DNA from: Texcoconibacillus texcoconensis
GTDB lineage: Bacteria > Bacillota > Bacilli > Bacillales > Salisediminibacteriaceae
Assembly: GCF_014202575.1 (NCBI RefSeq)
Contig: NZ_JACHHB010000014.1
Coordinates: 1-64,000 of the forward strand
DNA length: 64,000 bases
Direction of reading: 5' to 3'
Position numbers and translations under genes: made by a program. Below, in pieces: positions 1 to 7,924 of the stretch. How positions within the stretch are numbered: position 1 is the first letter of the stretch; each line of letters opens with the position of its first letter. The notes below the pieces were generated by a model. It was given only the letters and a program-made list of their open reading frames with translations, did no database searches and had not been told where the DNA came from.

Positions 1-206
1 TTGAAAAATTCACCTTTCCAGTTGTTTTTCGTAAGCTGTCCATTTTGCACCATTTCATTGACGATATACCAATAAGCATCTTTCTCTTTTTGTTTACCTA
101 CGAAATAGTTATATACTAAACGTGAACACCCCATCGTCTTATTGATGAAGACCATTTGTTTTTGATTTGGATAGATGCGGAATTTGTAGGCTTTTTTGAC
201 TTGCAT
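1..206 (-). CDS. tnpB: TnpB-type protein of IS200/IS605 family, N-terminal part, cut by window edge
   Basis: The minus-strand reading frame starts at ATG 206 behind a GAGGTGA ribosome binding site and runs off the left edge of the window. About 68 residues are visible. They contain the typical N-terminal block of TnpB/OrfB proteins: a KAYKFRIYPN opening, then INKTMGCSRLVYNYF. In the family this is the helix-turn-helix part of an RNA-guided nuclease encoded by IS200/IS605 transposons. The catalytic RuvC and zinc-finger parts lie outside the window, so it cannot be judged whether the gene is intact. A long repeat element begins about 80 bp upstream. Confidence 0.85.
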   Translation of the reverse strand, partial: MQVKKAYKFRIYPNQKQMVFINKTMGCSRLVYNYFVGKQKEKDAYWYIVNEMVQNGQLTKNNWKGEFF

Positions 207-286
207 TTTATTTTCACCTCACTTTCTGGTTTTGGATATATTGTCGTATCTGTGCTTCTGTTGGTTCGCTTACAGTCGTGACAAAG

Positions 287-782
287 GGAAAAGCACGGGG
301 ACGGACCTCCTTTGCCAAATTTGTAATCATACTGTAATCATTTTTCCTTGATGATGCGCTTAAAGGATCAATCGAATATTTCAGCAAAATCAAACTCTCG
401 AACATTGATATATTCTCTGTAGTTTGTTTTACTTCCCCGTGACAGAAGACTCCCTCTCCATCGCGTGAAGTGATTGAGTCCAGTGGTAAGGAGATATTTC
501 ATGACATTTTTTACCTTCCATAACCTAATATACTGTCAGTACCAATGGTGTCGCCTTGTTTCATCACCCAAATCGCTCTAGCGAGTGCATCAAACACCAT
601 AAGGAACATGCTACTGCAATTCTAATAATCAATAATCATAGTAACTGTTAAGTTTTTCTCAAGGATACCCATTCCAACTTTAGTACCTTACCTTCATGAC
701 TTTTACACTTTTATTACAAATTTGGAAAAGTGGATACGTCCCCTTGTTTCCCCTGAAAAGTGGATACGTCCCCTTGTTTCCC
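287..782. repeat. composite repeat element with inverted REP-like ends (copy A)
   Basis: The left end (about 290-335) reads AGCACGGGGACGG then TTTGCCAAATTTGTAAT. The right end (about 705-780) carries the reverse orientation, ATTACAAATTTGG then ACGTCCCCTTGTTTCC, with the last part repeated twice. The interior closely matches 51100-51790, including the phrases ACCTTCCATAACCTAA, TACTGTCAGTACCAATGG and ACACCATAAGGAACATGCTA. No convincing gene lies inside. The 115 bp that follow up to 896 show nothing further. Confidence 0.8.
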
Positions 783-896
783 TGATACGTTCCGTCCTTT
801 GAGTATTCCTAAAGAAACGACCTGTCTATTTACTTTAGATTCAACCTCAGGGTCGGTTTATTATTATTCTATAAAAAATCCTCGTCCGCGCTCCCT

Positions 897-1361
897 TTAT
901 CCCTTTGCGAGGTCTATGATTTCTTGAAATAATTCTTTTAATTTCGGATCAGTTGTATCGATTTTACCTAAGTATTCTTTTCTCACCACGAGTGTTAGTG
1001 TATCGAAGTGTGGTTCGGATCGAAATCGCCACCATGATTTTGCGGTCGGGGCTTTATTTTCTGGTGAGTAATAGGGCCATTCATGGTTTGGGTCGACAAT
1101 TGTCTGAAGGTATTCTTTGGTGAATGATTGGTGTGGAAAGTCTATATCTAACTTTACTCCGCTCTCCTGAGGAAAAAGATAGCCTATTTTCTCCTTGGAT
1201 TCACTGCGTTCTGCGTGTAAATTTTCATGCCACGGGACAGGAAAAGGGTTCTCTACCATTAACCTGTTATCTTTCATTTTTCGATCTACTAATTTACAAC
1301 CCTCTAGCTCTTCGAATAACTTCACCCAACGATCAAATTCACCTTTAATTGCTTGGTTCAT
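897..1361 (-). CDS. hypothetical protein, second gene of a two-gene unit
   Basis: This 154-residue soluble protein has no signal peptide or membrane segment and I do not recognise a family. It is rich in Trp and aromatic residues in the middle (HEWPYYSPE, KSWWRFRSEPHFD) and acidic at the end. Its ATG overlaps the stop of the upstream gene by four bases (ATGA), so the two are probably translated together. The second copy of the upstream gene at 12.7 kb has no such partner. Confidence 0.7.
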   Translation of the reverse strand: MNQAIKGEFDRWVKLFEELEGCKLVDRKMKDNRLMVENPFPVPWHENLHAERSESKEKIGYLFPQESGVKLDIDFPHQSFTKEYLQTIVDPNHEWPYYSPENKAPTAKSWWRFRSEPHFDTLTLVVRKEYLGKIDTTDPKLKELFQEIIDLAKG

Positions 1362-1825
1362 TTTGCCACCTCCGCCCCTTCGTCGGCGTTTGTGAATATT
1401 TTTTCTGGGAATGAGTTGTGGCGAATGGTTTGTTCTAGTTCTCCTAGGCTTCCGGAAACGTGCATGGAGCCGCTTGGTGGTACTTCAACATTGATGACTT
1501 GTCTTTCTGTTGATGTTACATCAATCAGGTTTGAAAACTCTTGGTAATCTAATGCGCAGATCGTTTCTTCTCCACAGACTAAACATAGAAATACATGCAC
1601 TGGTGCTTGGATGTCATTACGGATTGCTTCTAATTCATTTCCATGAAACTGAAAGTTCCAAGGTGACGCTTCTTTCGTTAAGTATTTCACAAATAAACGT
1701 GTGTCGTGATTGACTAGGTAATGTCCATAGATGTCATCGACTTTATTTAAGGCTTTGAAAGAATGATGTTCGGTGATTTGTGTAAGAACGGACCCATGAT
1801 ATAAGTGTTGTGTTTGTATTTTCAT
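1358..1825 (-). CDS. conserved hypothetical protein (paralogue of the gene at 12747)
   Basis: The protein has 155 residues when started at the ATG behind GGAGGCG (1825), the same length as its paralogue at 12747-13214. The two share long stretches such as YGHYLVNHDTRLFVKY, VFLCLVCGEET and STERQVINVEVPP. The core resembles a family common in Bacillaceae whose function I do not know. A Cys pair in the LCLVCG motif is conserved in both copies. There is no signal peptide. It is translationally coupled to the downstream gene. Confidence 0.8.
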   Translation of the reverse strand: MKIQTQHLYHGSVLTQITEHHSFKALNKVDDIYGHYLVNHDTRLFVKYLTKEASPWNFQFHGNELEAIRNDIQAPVHVFLCLVCGEETICALDYQEFSNLIDVTSTERQVINVEVPPSGSMHVSGSLGELEQTIRHNSFPEKIFTNADEGAEVAK

Positions 1826-2127
1826 ATTTTCGCCTCCTCTAATGATAAACTTCATGGTTATTTAATATGAAATGTGCTCACTGGATATCTATGATGTGAA
1901 AATTGAAATCATACAGAGGTTTCAGTGATCGATAGTTGAGGTAAATGAAGTGGGTTCGTGAGGTATTAAAAGGCCTGATCGTCTGCGCATCAGTGGGGGG
2001 CGAGCTGGCCTTTGCAGTTCGGATGTTTAGTCAACCTTCTTTCAATCGACCTCTCGGTGGATACCTTTTATACTGATGCATAAGATGCGTTCCCGTGAAT
2101 TACGGCCCCTGCGGTTCGGTGCTGGTT

Positions 2128-2979
2128 CTACACCGATTTCTGGTGCTCGTAACAGTAAACGTTTCCTGCAAATTTTTCGTTCTTCATGCAGTATGCTTTG
2201 ACTTTTTCAGAAACAGGCTTATGACATACGACACAATTAACGCGCTGTTGTTCACGCTTTTCTGTCGTTTTGGCCTGCTCTTCTTTTAAAGCTTGTTCGT
2301 GGGCTTGTCTGATTTGTGGATCAAGAATGTTCGCCTGTTCAAATGCCTGATAAATCGTGTTGATATCTTCCTCACTTAGTAACGGCTCTTTGTGTTGAAC
2401 CTTTAAAACAGATACTTTGCGGTGAATGAACTCCGATAACTCTACATCATAGACAATCAGTTCATCCGAGGCGATTTTGCGATATTCTGTCCCCACTTTA
2501 AATGTACAGCGCTTTGTAAATGAAACCATTGATACAAACAAGTCATGATACTTCTGATCAATGAAAGATTTTAACGCTTGAATATGGCCATAGTTTTGGA
2601 CAAAAGGATTCATCATTTTAAACTTTCCGTTTACAGACCACGTCTTGCGGTCTTTCCCACCATAGATCGTCCCTTGGTAGTTTTTCGTTTCAATCACGAT
2701 CACGCCGTAGGGAGTAATGACTGCATGATCGACTTGCGAATATCCGGATTTCGCTTTCGGATTTTTAATGAGAAGGTCGCTCAGAAAACAGCAGTCATTC
2801 GGTAACTGATCCAACTGGATATCAATCTTATATTCCCCTAGTTCACCTTTGCGCTGTGATACTTGTTCATGATTTCTCTTCGGATTCGATGAATGAGTGG
2901 TCTTTTTTGTGTTCTTATGCGGCGCTTTTGACGATGCCTTCTGCTTCTTTTTCTTAAACAAGCCCAAAAATAACAGCAT
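2128..2979 (-). CDS. NERD-domain protein with C-terminal cysteine cluster
   Basis: This 283-residue protein starts after AAAGGAG. It opens with a hydrophobic stretch followed by a Lys-rich tail (FKKKKQK). A nuclease-related NERD domain follows at about residues 45-150, with GELGEY, the acidic VDHAVITPYGVIVIETKN block and a Trp/Asn region after it. The C-terminus carries CVVCHKPVSEKVKAYC and YCYEH, a probable zinc-binding cluster of the kind often fused to NERD domains. NERD is distantly related to restriction-endonuclease folds, but its activity is rarely proven. It is transcribed divergently from an Mrr-type gene about 110 bp away, which suggests a DNA-processing or defence setting. Confidence 0.85.
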   Translation of the reverse strand: MLLFLGLFKKKKQKASSKAPHKNTKKTTHSSNPKRNHEQVSQRKGELGEYKIDIQLDQLPNDCCFLSDLLIKNPKAKSGYSQVDHAVITPYGVIVIETKNYQGTIYGGKDRKTWSVNGKFKMMNPFVQNYGHIQALKSFIDQKYHDLFVSMVSFTKRCTFKVGTEYRKIASDELIVYDVELSEFIHRKVSVLKVQHKEPLLSEEDINTIYQAFEQANILDPQIRQAHEQALKEEQAKTTEKREQQRVNCVVCHKPVSEKVKAYCMKNEKFAGNVYCYEHQKSV

Positions 2980-3092
2980 GAAATGCTCCTTTACAAGTTT
3001 GACGGAATTTGTCTATAATTGTATCTATCATACTACAAATTTACCATAATTCGTTAACAGAAGAAATGTTAAACAGATGGGAGGGTCGAGAA

Positions 3093-3725
3093 ATGTCTAA
3101 TGCTGCTTATGTTATTGGAGGGGTTTTTCTCATAGGTGCACTATCTCTCTATTGGCTCGTTTTCAATAGTAGTAATGTTTACATATTTTTTGGGATCTTA
3201 TTTGCCACCGTTCTCATTCAAAGGTTGACCGAAAACGTCTTATCAAAAAAGAAAACAACAGCTAAGAAACAGACGAGGAAAAAGAAAGCAAACACAAGGT
3301 CCAATCAACTTAGGTCCGATAAGGAAATGATTTCAACACCTTTAGAAGAGTTGTCATGGCGCGAATTCGAAAGGCTATGTTACCTCTACTTTAAAACACG
3401 AGGATTTAAGCCCCAAGAAACCTCAGAAGGCGCTGACGGTGGCGTGGATTTAATCCTTTATAACCGATATCACCACGCATATGAAGCTGTACAAATCAAA
3501 CATTATATAAACTCAGGTCGACAAATCACCGTAAAAGAGATAAGAGAACTCCATGCGGCCAAACGAAACCACAAATGTAAACTGACAATGTTCATTACCA
3601 CCTCAGGATTTACACAAGACGCCCTCAGACAAGCCGATGATTATCACATGGACTGCTGCAGTTATAACTGGGTGAACAATCACATTGTCAAATGGCAAGA
3701 AAAACAACGAATGAAAGAAGTGTAA
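3093..3725 (+). CDS. membrane-anchored Mrr-type restriction endonuclease-like protein
   Basis: I chose the ATG at 3093, which follows GGGAGGG. An upstream in-frame extension to 3009 has no such site. The 210-residue product has two N-terminal membrane segments (about 5-25 and 27-45), a very basic linker (KKKTTAKKQTRKKKA), and then an Mrr catalytic domain at about 85-200. The PD-(D/E)xK-type residues are visible in GADGGVDLIL and AVQIKHY. Such proteins are usually thought to cleave modified or foreign DNA. The membrane anchor and basic linker resemble other Bacillus membrane-bound Mrr-like proteins. Its neighbours are a NERD protein and an Abi_2 protein. Confidence 0.85.
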   Translation: MSNAAYVIGGVFLIGALSLYWLVFNSSNVYIFFGILFATVLIQRLTENVLSKKKTTAKKQTRKKKANTRSNQLRSDKEMISTPLEELSWREFERLCYLYFKTRGFKPQETSEGADGGVDLILYNRYHHAYEAVQIKHYINSGRQITVKEIRELHAAKRNHKCKLTMFITTSGFTQDALRQADDYHMDCCSYNWVNNHIVKWQEKQRMKEV

Positions 3726-3923
3726 CCCCCACTTATTAGGCTAAGAAGACAAATACTCCACACTGCACCGTTCTTCCTTTCACCATCCGTACAACCAGCA
3801 AGTGGTGAAAGCGCTCAGTTTTCCGTTCCCCTGCCACTTGCACACACCCTTTGTGCCTTGCGGCACTCTATTTATAAATATATTAAAAAGGACCAAGTGC
3901 GGCTCACACTTGGTCGAAATATT

Positions 3924-4904
3924 TTATAATTTGCTAATGTCATACCAAGTTGACGGGAACCCCATCTTTTCTAGTATGACATCTATTTCAATTGTGTTTA
4001 TCCTTGAAGATAACTCATCGATTTGCAGGTTTATTAGTTCACATAAATGTTTAAAGGATTCTTCTTTCAAGATTAGCTTTGAAATGATAACAATGGCAAA
4101 TAAATCATTTTTTCCTTTGGTTGGGTTATTTCGACCATTAAAAGGAACATTTAATTCCTTGTGAAGTCGATTTGTTTTAATCATGTTTGGTTGCATATTT
4201 CGTTTCAAAGCCTTCAAATTGTAAAACCTTTCATCATGGGCACACGCATTGCGATAGATCGTCAGCACAAATAATATTTTTGTCATTTCATCTGGTTTCA
4301 ACCCAAATATACGACCAATATCATTTTGATCCTTCTGTTTCAAATAACTATAAAATGTACTGATTGTTCCTAATGTCAATGTATTCACTAACACCCATAA
4401 AGGCACATAGCCGTAGGTCAATATATGGTGAGAAATCATTGGGTTGTTGCGAGAAAGCTGCCTTGAAACTTCACGCTGTAAGTTAGCAATTAATTCTGAA
4501 ACTTCTCCAACCTTTTGAGCTTTTGATTTTTTCTCCCACTTTTTAACGCTTGTATCAAAATTCTCGATCTTCAAATAATTATCATGGCCGTACTTTTTTG
4601 AAAAATCGTGGGATAAAACACTCTTCATGTTGTTCTCAATTTCTAATATGTACTTAATAAATATATTCCGAAGCTCACGATCAAATAAGTATAGCGCATA
4701 AAGCTCATCAAAATGTGCACCATCTTTATACTTCTCATCAGGTCCTTCATACTTATGATCGATGAACAGATCTTTATAGCCATTAATTAAGTTATAATAG
4801 TTTTCCATTTCAAGAATGATGCGAGCCTTATGTTTATCAAGGATTAATCCTCTTGATTGTAGCTTTTTCATTTGCTCTTCAATTGATGAGAACATTTTAT
4901 CCAT
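3924..4904 (-). CDS. Abi_2 family (AbiD/AbiF-like) abortive infection protein
   Basis: The protein has 326 residues, normal for the family. The N-terminal part has the typical region with LILDKHKARIILEMENYYNL and LYALYLFDRELRNIF. The HEPN-type motif R-x4-H is seen as R218-NACA-H223, followed by ERFYN. Abi_2 proteins are phage-resistance proteins of Gram-positive bacteria and are probably toxic RNases acting on infection; no antitoxin gene is visible. It is convergent with the Mrr-type gene, with about 200 bp between the two stops. Confidence 0.88.
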   Translation of the reverse strand: MDKMFSSIEEQMKKLQSRGLILDKHKARIILEMENYYNLINGYKDLFIDHKYEGPDEKYKDGAHFDELYALYLFDRELRNIFIKYILEIENNMKSVLSHDFSKKYGHDNYLKIENFDTSVKKWEKKSKAQKVGEVSELIANLQREVSRQLSRNNPMISHHILTYGYVPLWVLVNTLTLGTISTFYSYLKQKDQNDIGRIFGLKPDEMTKILFVLTIYRNACAHDERFYNLKALKRNMQPNMIKTNRLHKELNVPFNGRNNPTKGKNDLFAIVIISKLILKEESFKHLCELINLQIDELSSRINTIEIDVILEKMGFPSTWYDISKL

Positions 4905-5140
4905 ATCATCACCCTATAAAAAAACCCCGGGCCCGTAGGTCACCGGAGTATGATCCCAATTAGTATATGCAGAAGTTAACGCAATAATTTAAGATAACAT
5001 ACAATTTACTTTTGTTAAGAAAAGAACTGACCATTTCCTTACTTTTATTTTATAACGGTTTATTACCAATGTCAATTGGACATAAGCCCAATGTATGTGT
5101 CACGTTTTCTCGAGGGTGCTCTGCTGTGTTGAACTTGAAT

Positions 5141-5192
5141 TAGAGAGTCAAAGGGTATGTGCTTTGATTGTAACACCTACTCTTTACTCTAC
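5141..5192. repeat. degenerate copy of the GGTAGGTGCTAC hairpin family
   Basis: The sequence TAGAGAGTCAAAGGGTATG is answered by AACACCTACTCTTTACTCTA. The pairing is imperfect, but outer arms and spacing match the intact hairpins at 6.0, 6.3, 7.7, 7.9 and 16.4 kb. It lies in the gap between the Abi_2 gene and the VanZ gene. Confidence 0.55.
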
Positions 5193-5312
5193 TAAATAGA
5201 AGAATCATCCCATTGATTGGAAGATTCTATAGCAAATAACCGAGTTTCTTCTATTATATAGTCACTAGTATGTTTATGCTCCCTGTTGATGTGCGTCAAA
5301 ATGAACACATCA

Positions 5313-5492
5313 CGGATATGTGTTCCGTTATTCACCCTAAATGGGCATTTTTTAGGGAGTTCGCGGACATATGTTCCGTTATTCCGCGATTTGAGGCACG
5401 TTTTCAGTTGGTTTTGAGCAATTAGCGGAACCAATGTCCGTCCACTTCTAAAATATTAGGTTTATTAAAGATTTAGCGGAATGTATGTCCGT
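5313..5492. repeat. four short palindromic repeats, two in each orientation
   Basis: Two copies read CGGATATGTGTTCCGTTATT and GCGGACATATGTTCCGTTA (from 5313 and 5363). Two inverted copies read TTAGCGGAACCAATGTCCGT and TTAGCGGAATGTATGTCCGT (from 5422 and 5473). The core CGGACAT-ATGTTCCG is nearly palindromic. Similar short repeats occur between genes in many Bacillaceae. Short frames across this stretch are repeat translations, not genes. Confidence 0.7.
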
Positions 5493-5532
5493 CCGATCAA
5501 ACTGTATCTCGCTAAACCCCTTTTTTGTGAAC

Positions 5533-5964
5533 TTACTGTTCTGCACTTTTTCTTGTGGTTTTCGTTTTTTGTGACGAGTTTCTTCCTATTATATAGGCGG
5601 CTGTGAGAACACCCACTGCATTGATGCCGATGTCTAGGAAGCGGGCGTCGCGGGTGAAGAATTCTTGGGTGACTTCGCTGAATGAGACGAACAATAGTAA
5701 CAGGGCGAGCGTTGATGTGCGTAAGCCTCGCCACTTGAAGAAGAGGTGTGCTAGGATCCAGGAGCCAAAGTAGTGGCCGAACTTGGAAAGGACAAAATCA
5801 AGTTCACTTTTCCATAAATACGTGACGGACCAAAATTCTTCCCAGTCTACATCACGGGTGAATGTAAATGATACGTCTTGGTCATACATGAAGTCGGTGG
5901 AGCTGGTGGTCCACATGCCAGCCATATAAATGATTAGTGCGATAAAAAATAAGATTGCTCTCAA
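5533..5964 (-). CDS. VanZ-like membrane protein
   Basis: The 143-residue protein has an N-terminal membrane helix (about 3-20) and further helices at about 65-80, 84-100 and 112-128. The motifs FGHYFGSWILAHL, VTQEFFTRDARFLDIGINAVGV fit the VanZ-like family, whose members are linked to cell-wall or teicoplanin phenotypes, mostly without a known reaction. It lies downstream of the ugd and galU genes on the same strand but is separated from them by hairpins, so it may have its own promoter. Confidence 0.8.
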   Translation of the reverse strand: MRAILFFIALIIYMAGMWTTSSTDFMYDQDVSFTFTRDVDWEEFWSVTYLWKSELDFVLSKFGHYFGSWILAHLFFKWRGLRTSTLALLLLFVSFSEVTQEFFTRDARFLDIGINAVGVLTAAYIIGRNSSQKTKTTRKSAEQ

Positions 5965-6001
5965 ACAACGCCCATCCTTTCAGTCCTTTAGTGTGGTAAA
6001 T

Positions 6002-6029
6002 GGTAGGTGCTACTTCGGTAGCACCTACC
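6002..6029. repeat. GGTAGGTGCTAC hairpin, copy 1 (TTCG loop)
   Basis: Arms GGTAGGTGCTAC and GTAGCACCTACC pair over 12 bp around a TTCG loop, an extra-stable tetraloop in RNA. It lies about 40 bp upstream of the VanZ start. Confidence 0.85.
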
Positions 6030-6063
6030 GTTTACTACGCTAAAGCATTGGTTCTCGAAGGTT

Positions 6064-6088
6064 CCCCCTCGTCTGTGTGACGAGGGGG
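6064..6088. terminator. GC-rich hairpin after the 40-residue ORF
   Basis: Arms CCCCCTCGTC and GACGAGGGGG pair over 10 bp around TGTGT. It lies a few bases past the stop of the small minus-strand ORF. On the minus strand no U tract follows, so termination there is uncertain. Confidence 0.55.
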
Positions 6089-6093
6089 GGTCT

Positions 6094-6216
6094 TTATTCC
6101 TGGGTGTTACTTAGTTCAGTTTTGACGTGTTCTATTAATGTTGATACGTCGGAATCTTCTTGATCGCCGAGTTTTTTGAGTGATTCGAGTAGGTCGATGA
6201 GTTGGTGCTGGGTCAT
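6094..6216 (-). CDS. small acidic protein of 40 residues, function unknown
   Basis: An ATG at 6216 follows a good CGGAGGGA site and opens a 40-codon frame ending TAA at 6094. The product starts MTQHQLIDLLESLKKLGDQE and is predicted helical with an acidic end. It sits between hairpins on both sides. The ribosome binding site and a helix-like pattern support a real gene; nothing in it points to a function. Confidence 0.55.
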   Translation of the reverse strand: MTQHQLIDLLESLKKLGDQEDSDVSTLIEHVKTELSNTQE

Positions 6217-6258
6217 TTGGCTTCCCTCCGGATACTCGTTTTGCTTTACTTCTCTACC

Positions 6259-6283
6259 GTAAAGCGGGACAGTCCCGCTTTAC
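6259..6283. terminator. perfect 12-bp hairpin
   Basis: GTAAAGCGGGAC and GTCCCGCTTTAC pair around a single A. It lies between the ugd gene and the 40-residue ORF and may separate their transcripts. No U tract is evident. Confidence 0.6.
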
Positions 6284-6289
6284 TGGGGT

Positions 6290-6325
6290 AAAGAGTAGGT
6301 GCTACTGTGGTAGCACCTACTCTTT
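6290..6325. terminator. GGTAGGTGCTAC hairpin, copy 2, overlapping the ugd stop codon
   Basis: Arms AAAGAGTAGGTGCTAC and GTAGCACCTACTCTTT pair over 16 bp around TGTG. Compared with the other copies, GGGTAGG has become GAGTAGG with the matching change in the other arm. The ugd stop codon (6324-6326) lies in the stem. Confidence 0.8.
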
Positions 6326-7658
6326 AGTTGGGTGAAGTGGCGGGTTGTTTTTGTTGTTGTGTTGTTGGGCGGCCGATGGAGTGGTATTCGATGCCGTTTT
6401 GTTTTGCTTTGGTTGGGTTGTGGCAGTTGCGGCCGTCGAATAGGATTGGTTCGTTTAGCCATGATTTGTATTCGTCTAGTTGGATGGCTTGGATTTCGTC
6501 CCATTCTGTCAGGATCATGGCGAAGTCTGCGTTTTGGCAGGCTTCTTTGGCGGTTGTGGCGTAGGTGACTGCTCCTGGTAGGACGTTTTTTGCGTTTTCT
6601 GTTGCGATTGGGTCGTAGCCTACAACGTTGGCGCCTGCGAGAACGAGTTCTTGTGCGATGGTGATTGATGGGGCTTCGCGCATGTCGTCGGTGTTTGGTT
6701 TGAAGGCGAGCCCTAAGAGTGCGACGGTTTTTCCTTGTAACGAGCCGAAACGTTCTTTGGCTTTTTCGACTAACAGTCGTTTTTGTTTGTCGTTTGTTTT
6801 TATAACGGAACGTAATAGTTCAAATGGTTCTCCTGCTTGGTCTGCGAGTTGCACGAGGGCGCTTGTGTCTTTTGGAAAGCAAGAGCCGCCGTAGCCGATG
6901 CCGGCGTTTAAAAATTTGTTGCCGATGCGTGCATCCATGCCCATACCTGCGGTGACGTCTTCAATGTTTGCACCAAGAGCATCACAGAGGTTGGAAATTT
7001 CATTAACGAAACTTATTTTCGTTGCGAGAAATGCGTTCGATGCGTACTTGATCATTTCTGCGCTGCGAATGTCGGTTTTATAGATAGGAATGCCGAATGG
7101 TAGATTGACTTGTTCAATTGTATCGGCGGCGGACTGTGTGTCGGCGCCGATGACGATGCGGTCGCCGTGGAAAGCATCGTGAACAGCGGACCCTTCACGG
7201 AGAAATTCAGGATTGGAAACAACGTCAACCTTCATGTTCTCAAAAAGGTTTTGCTGAATGATTTCACGGATATAATCGTTCGTGCCTACGGGAACGGTAC
7301 TCTTTGTGACAACAACGATATCGTGCTCTGCGTGTTGGCCGATGCTTTCGGCTACTGCTTCGATAAAGCGCAAATCAGCAGTGCCGTCTTCTTTTTCGGG
7401 TGTGCCAACGGCAATATAGGCGACTTGAGCATTTTTCAGGCCGTCTTCATAGCACTTGGTGAAGTCCAAACGACCCTTTTCGATATTTTTCTTCATGATA
7501 TCTTCGAGGCCGGGTTCGTAGATGGGTGATTCGCCTCGTTTCATTTTCTTGACTTTTTCGATGTCGATATCGATGCATGTGACGTTGTGGCCGATGTCGG
7601 ATAGGGCGACGCCTGTGACGAGGCCGACATATCCTGTGCCTACAACTGCGATGTTCAT
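6324..7658 (-). CDS. ugd: UDP-glucose 6-dehydrogenase, copy 1
   Basis: This 444-residue enzyme oxidises UDP-glucose to UDP-glucuronate with two NAD+. The Rossmann motif GTGYVGLVTG lies at residues 7-16. The catalytic cysteine is C260 in GYGGSCFPKDT, and the NAD/UDP-binding regions (KSTVPVGT, SNPEFLREGSA, GLAFKPNTDDMREAPS) are complete. It starts at ATG behind AAGGAGG. A diverged second copy lies at 14997-16319. The two differ most at the C-terminus, where this copy ends in a Gln/Pro/Thr tail (QQQKQPATSPN). Next gene upstream is galU, which makes its substrate, but three hairpins lie between them. Confidence 0.95.
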   Translation of the reverse strand: MNIAVVGTGYVGLVTGVALSDIGHNVTCIDIDIEKVKKMKRGESPIYEPGLEDIMKKNIEKGRLDFTKCYEDGLKNAQVAYIAVGTPEKEDGTADLRFIEAVAESIGQHAEHDIVVVTKSTVPVGTNDYIREIIQQNLFENMKVDVVSNPEFLREGSAVHDAFHGDRIVIGADTQSAADTIEQVNLPFGIPIYKTDIRSAEMIKYASNAFLATKISFVNEISNLCDALGANIEDVTAGMGMDARIGNKFLNAGIGYGGSCFPKDTSALVQLADQAGEPFELLRSVIKTNDKQKRLLVEKAKERFGSLQGKTVALLGLAFKPNTDDMREAPSITIAQELVLAGANVVGYDPIATENAKNVLPGAVTYATTAKEACQNADFAMILTEWDEIQAIQLDEYKSWLNEPILFDGRNCHNPTKAKQNGIEYHSIGRPTTQQQKQPATSPN

Positions 7659-7731
7659 GGATTCGTCCTCCTTATGTAGACAGTCCTGGTTTGTGGAACG
7701 GACTGTTTGTGGGTTTCGCTTTCATGTGATG

Positions 7732-7765
7732 AAGGGTAGGTGCTACTTTGGTAGCACCTACCCTT
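7732..7765. repeat. GGTAGGTGCTAC hairpin, copy 3
   Basis: Arms AAGGGTAGGTGCTAC and GTAGCACCTACCCTT pair over 15 bp around TTTG, in the galU-ugd gap about 75 bp upstream of the ugd start. Confidence 0.85.
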
Positions 7766-7825
7766 TGGTGTGTTAAAGTGCTCGCACCTCCGGTACGAGG
7801 GCGTTTTTTCGCTTTTTGCTTTGAC

Positions 7826-7857
7826 ATGTGCGCTATTTTGGATAAAATAGCGCACAT
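7826..7857. terminator. perfect 14-bp hairpin between galU and ugd
   Basis: ATGTGCGCTATTTT and AAAATAGCGCACAT pair around GGAT. A TTTT run follows on the plus strand; on the minus strand a run of weak pairs ends the stem. Unrelated in sequence to the GGTAGGTGCTAC family. Confidence 0.65.
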
Positions 7858-7870
7858 TTTCTTTATCGCA

Positions 7871-7910
7871 GTAAAGGGTAGGTGCTACGCTAGTAGCACC
7901 TACCCTTTAC
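7871..7910. terminator. GGTAGGTGCTAC hairpin, copy 4, after galU
   Basis: Arms GTAAAGGGTAGGTGCTAC and GTAGCACCTACCCTTTAC pair over 18 bp around GCTA. It starts 15 bp past the galU stop. Confidence 0.8.
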
Positions 7911-7924
7911 TTGGGTGAAGTGTG

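Noticed and set aside
3009-3092. N-terminal extension of the Mrr-type protein
   Set aside because: The ATG at 3093 has a good GGGAGGG site and is followed directly by the membrane segments.
5192-5434. 80-codon minus-strand frame
   Set aside because: It is made largely of the short palindromic repeats and has no supporting ribosome site or homology.
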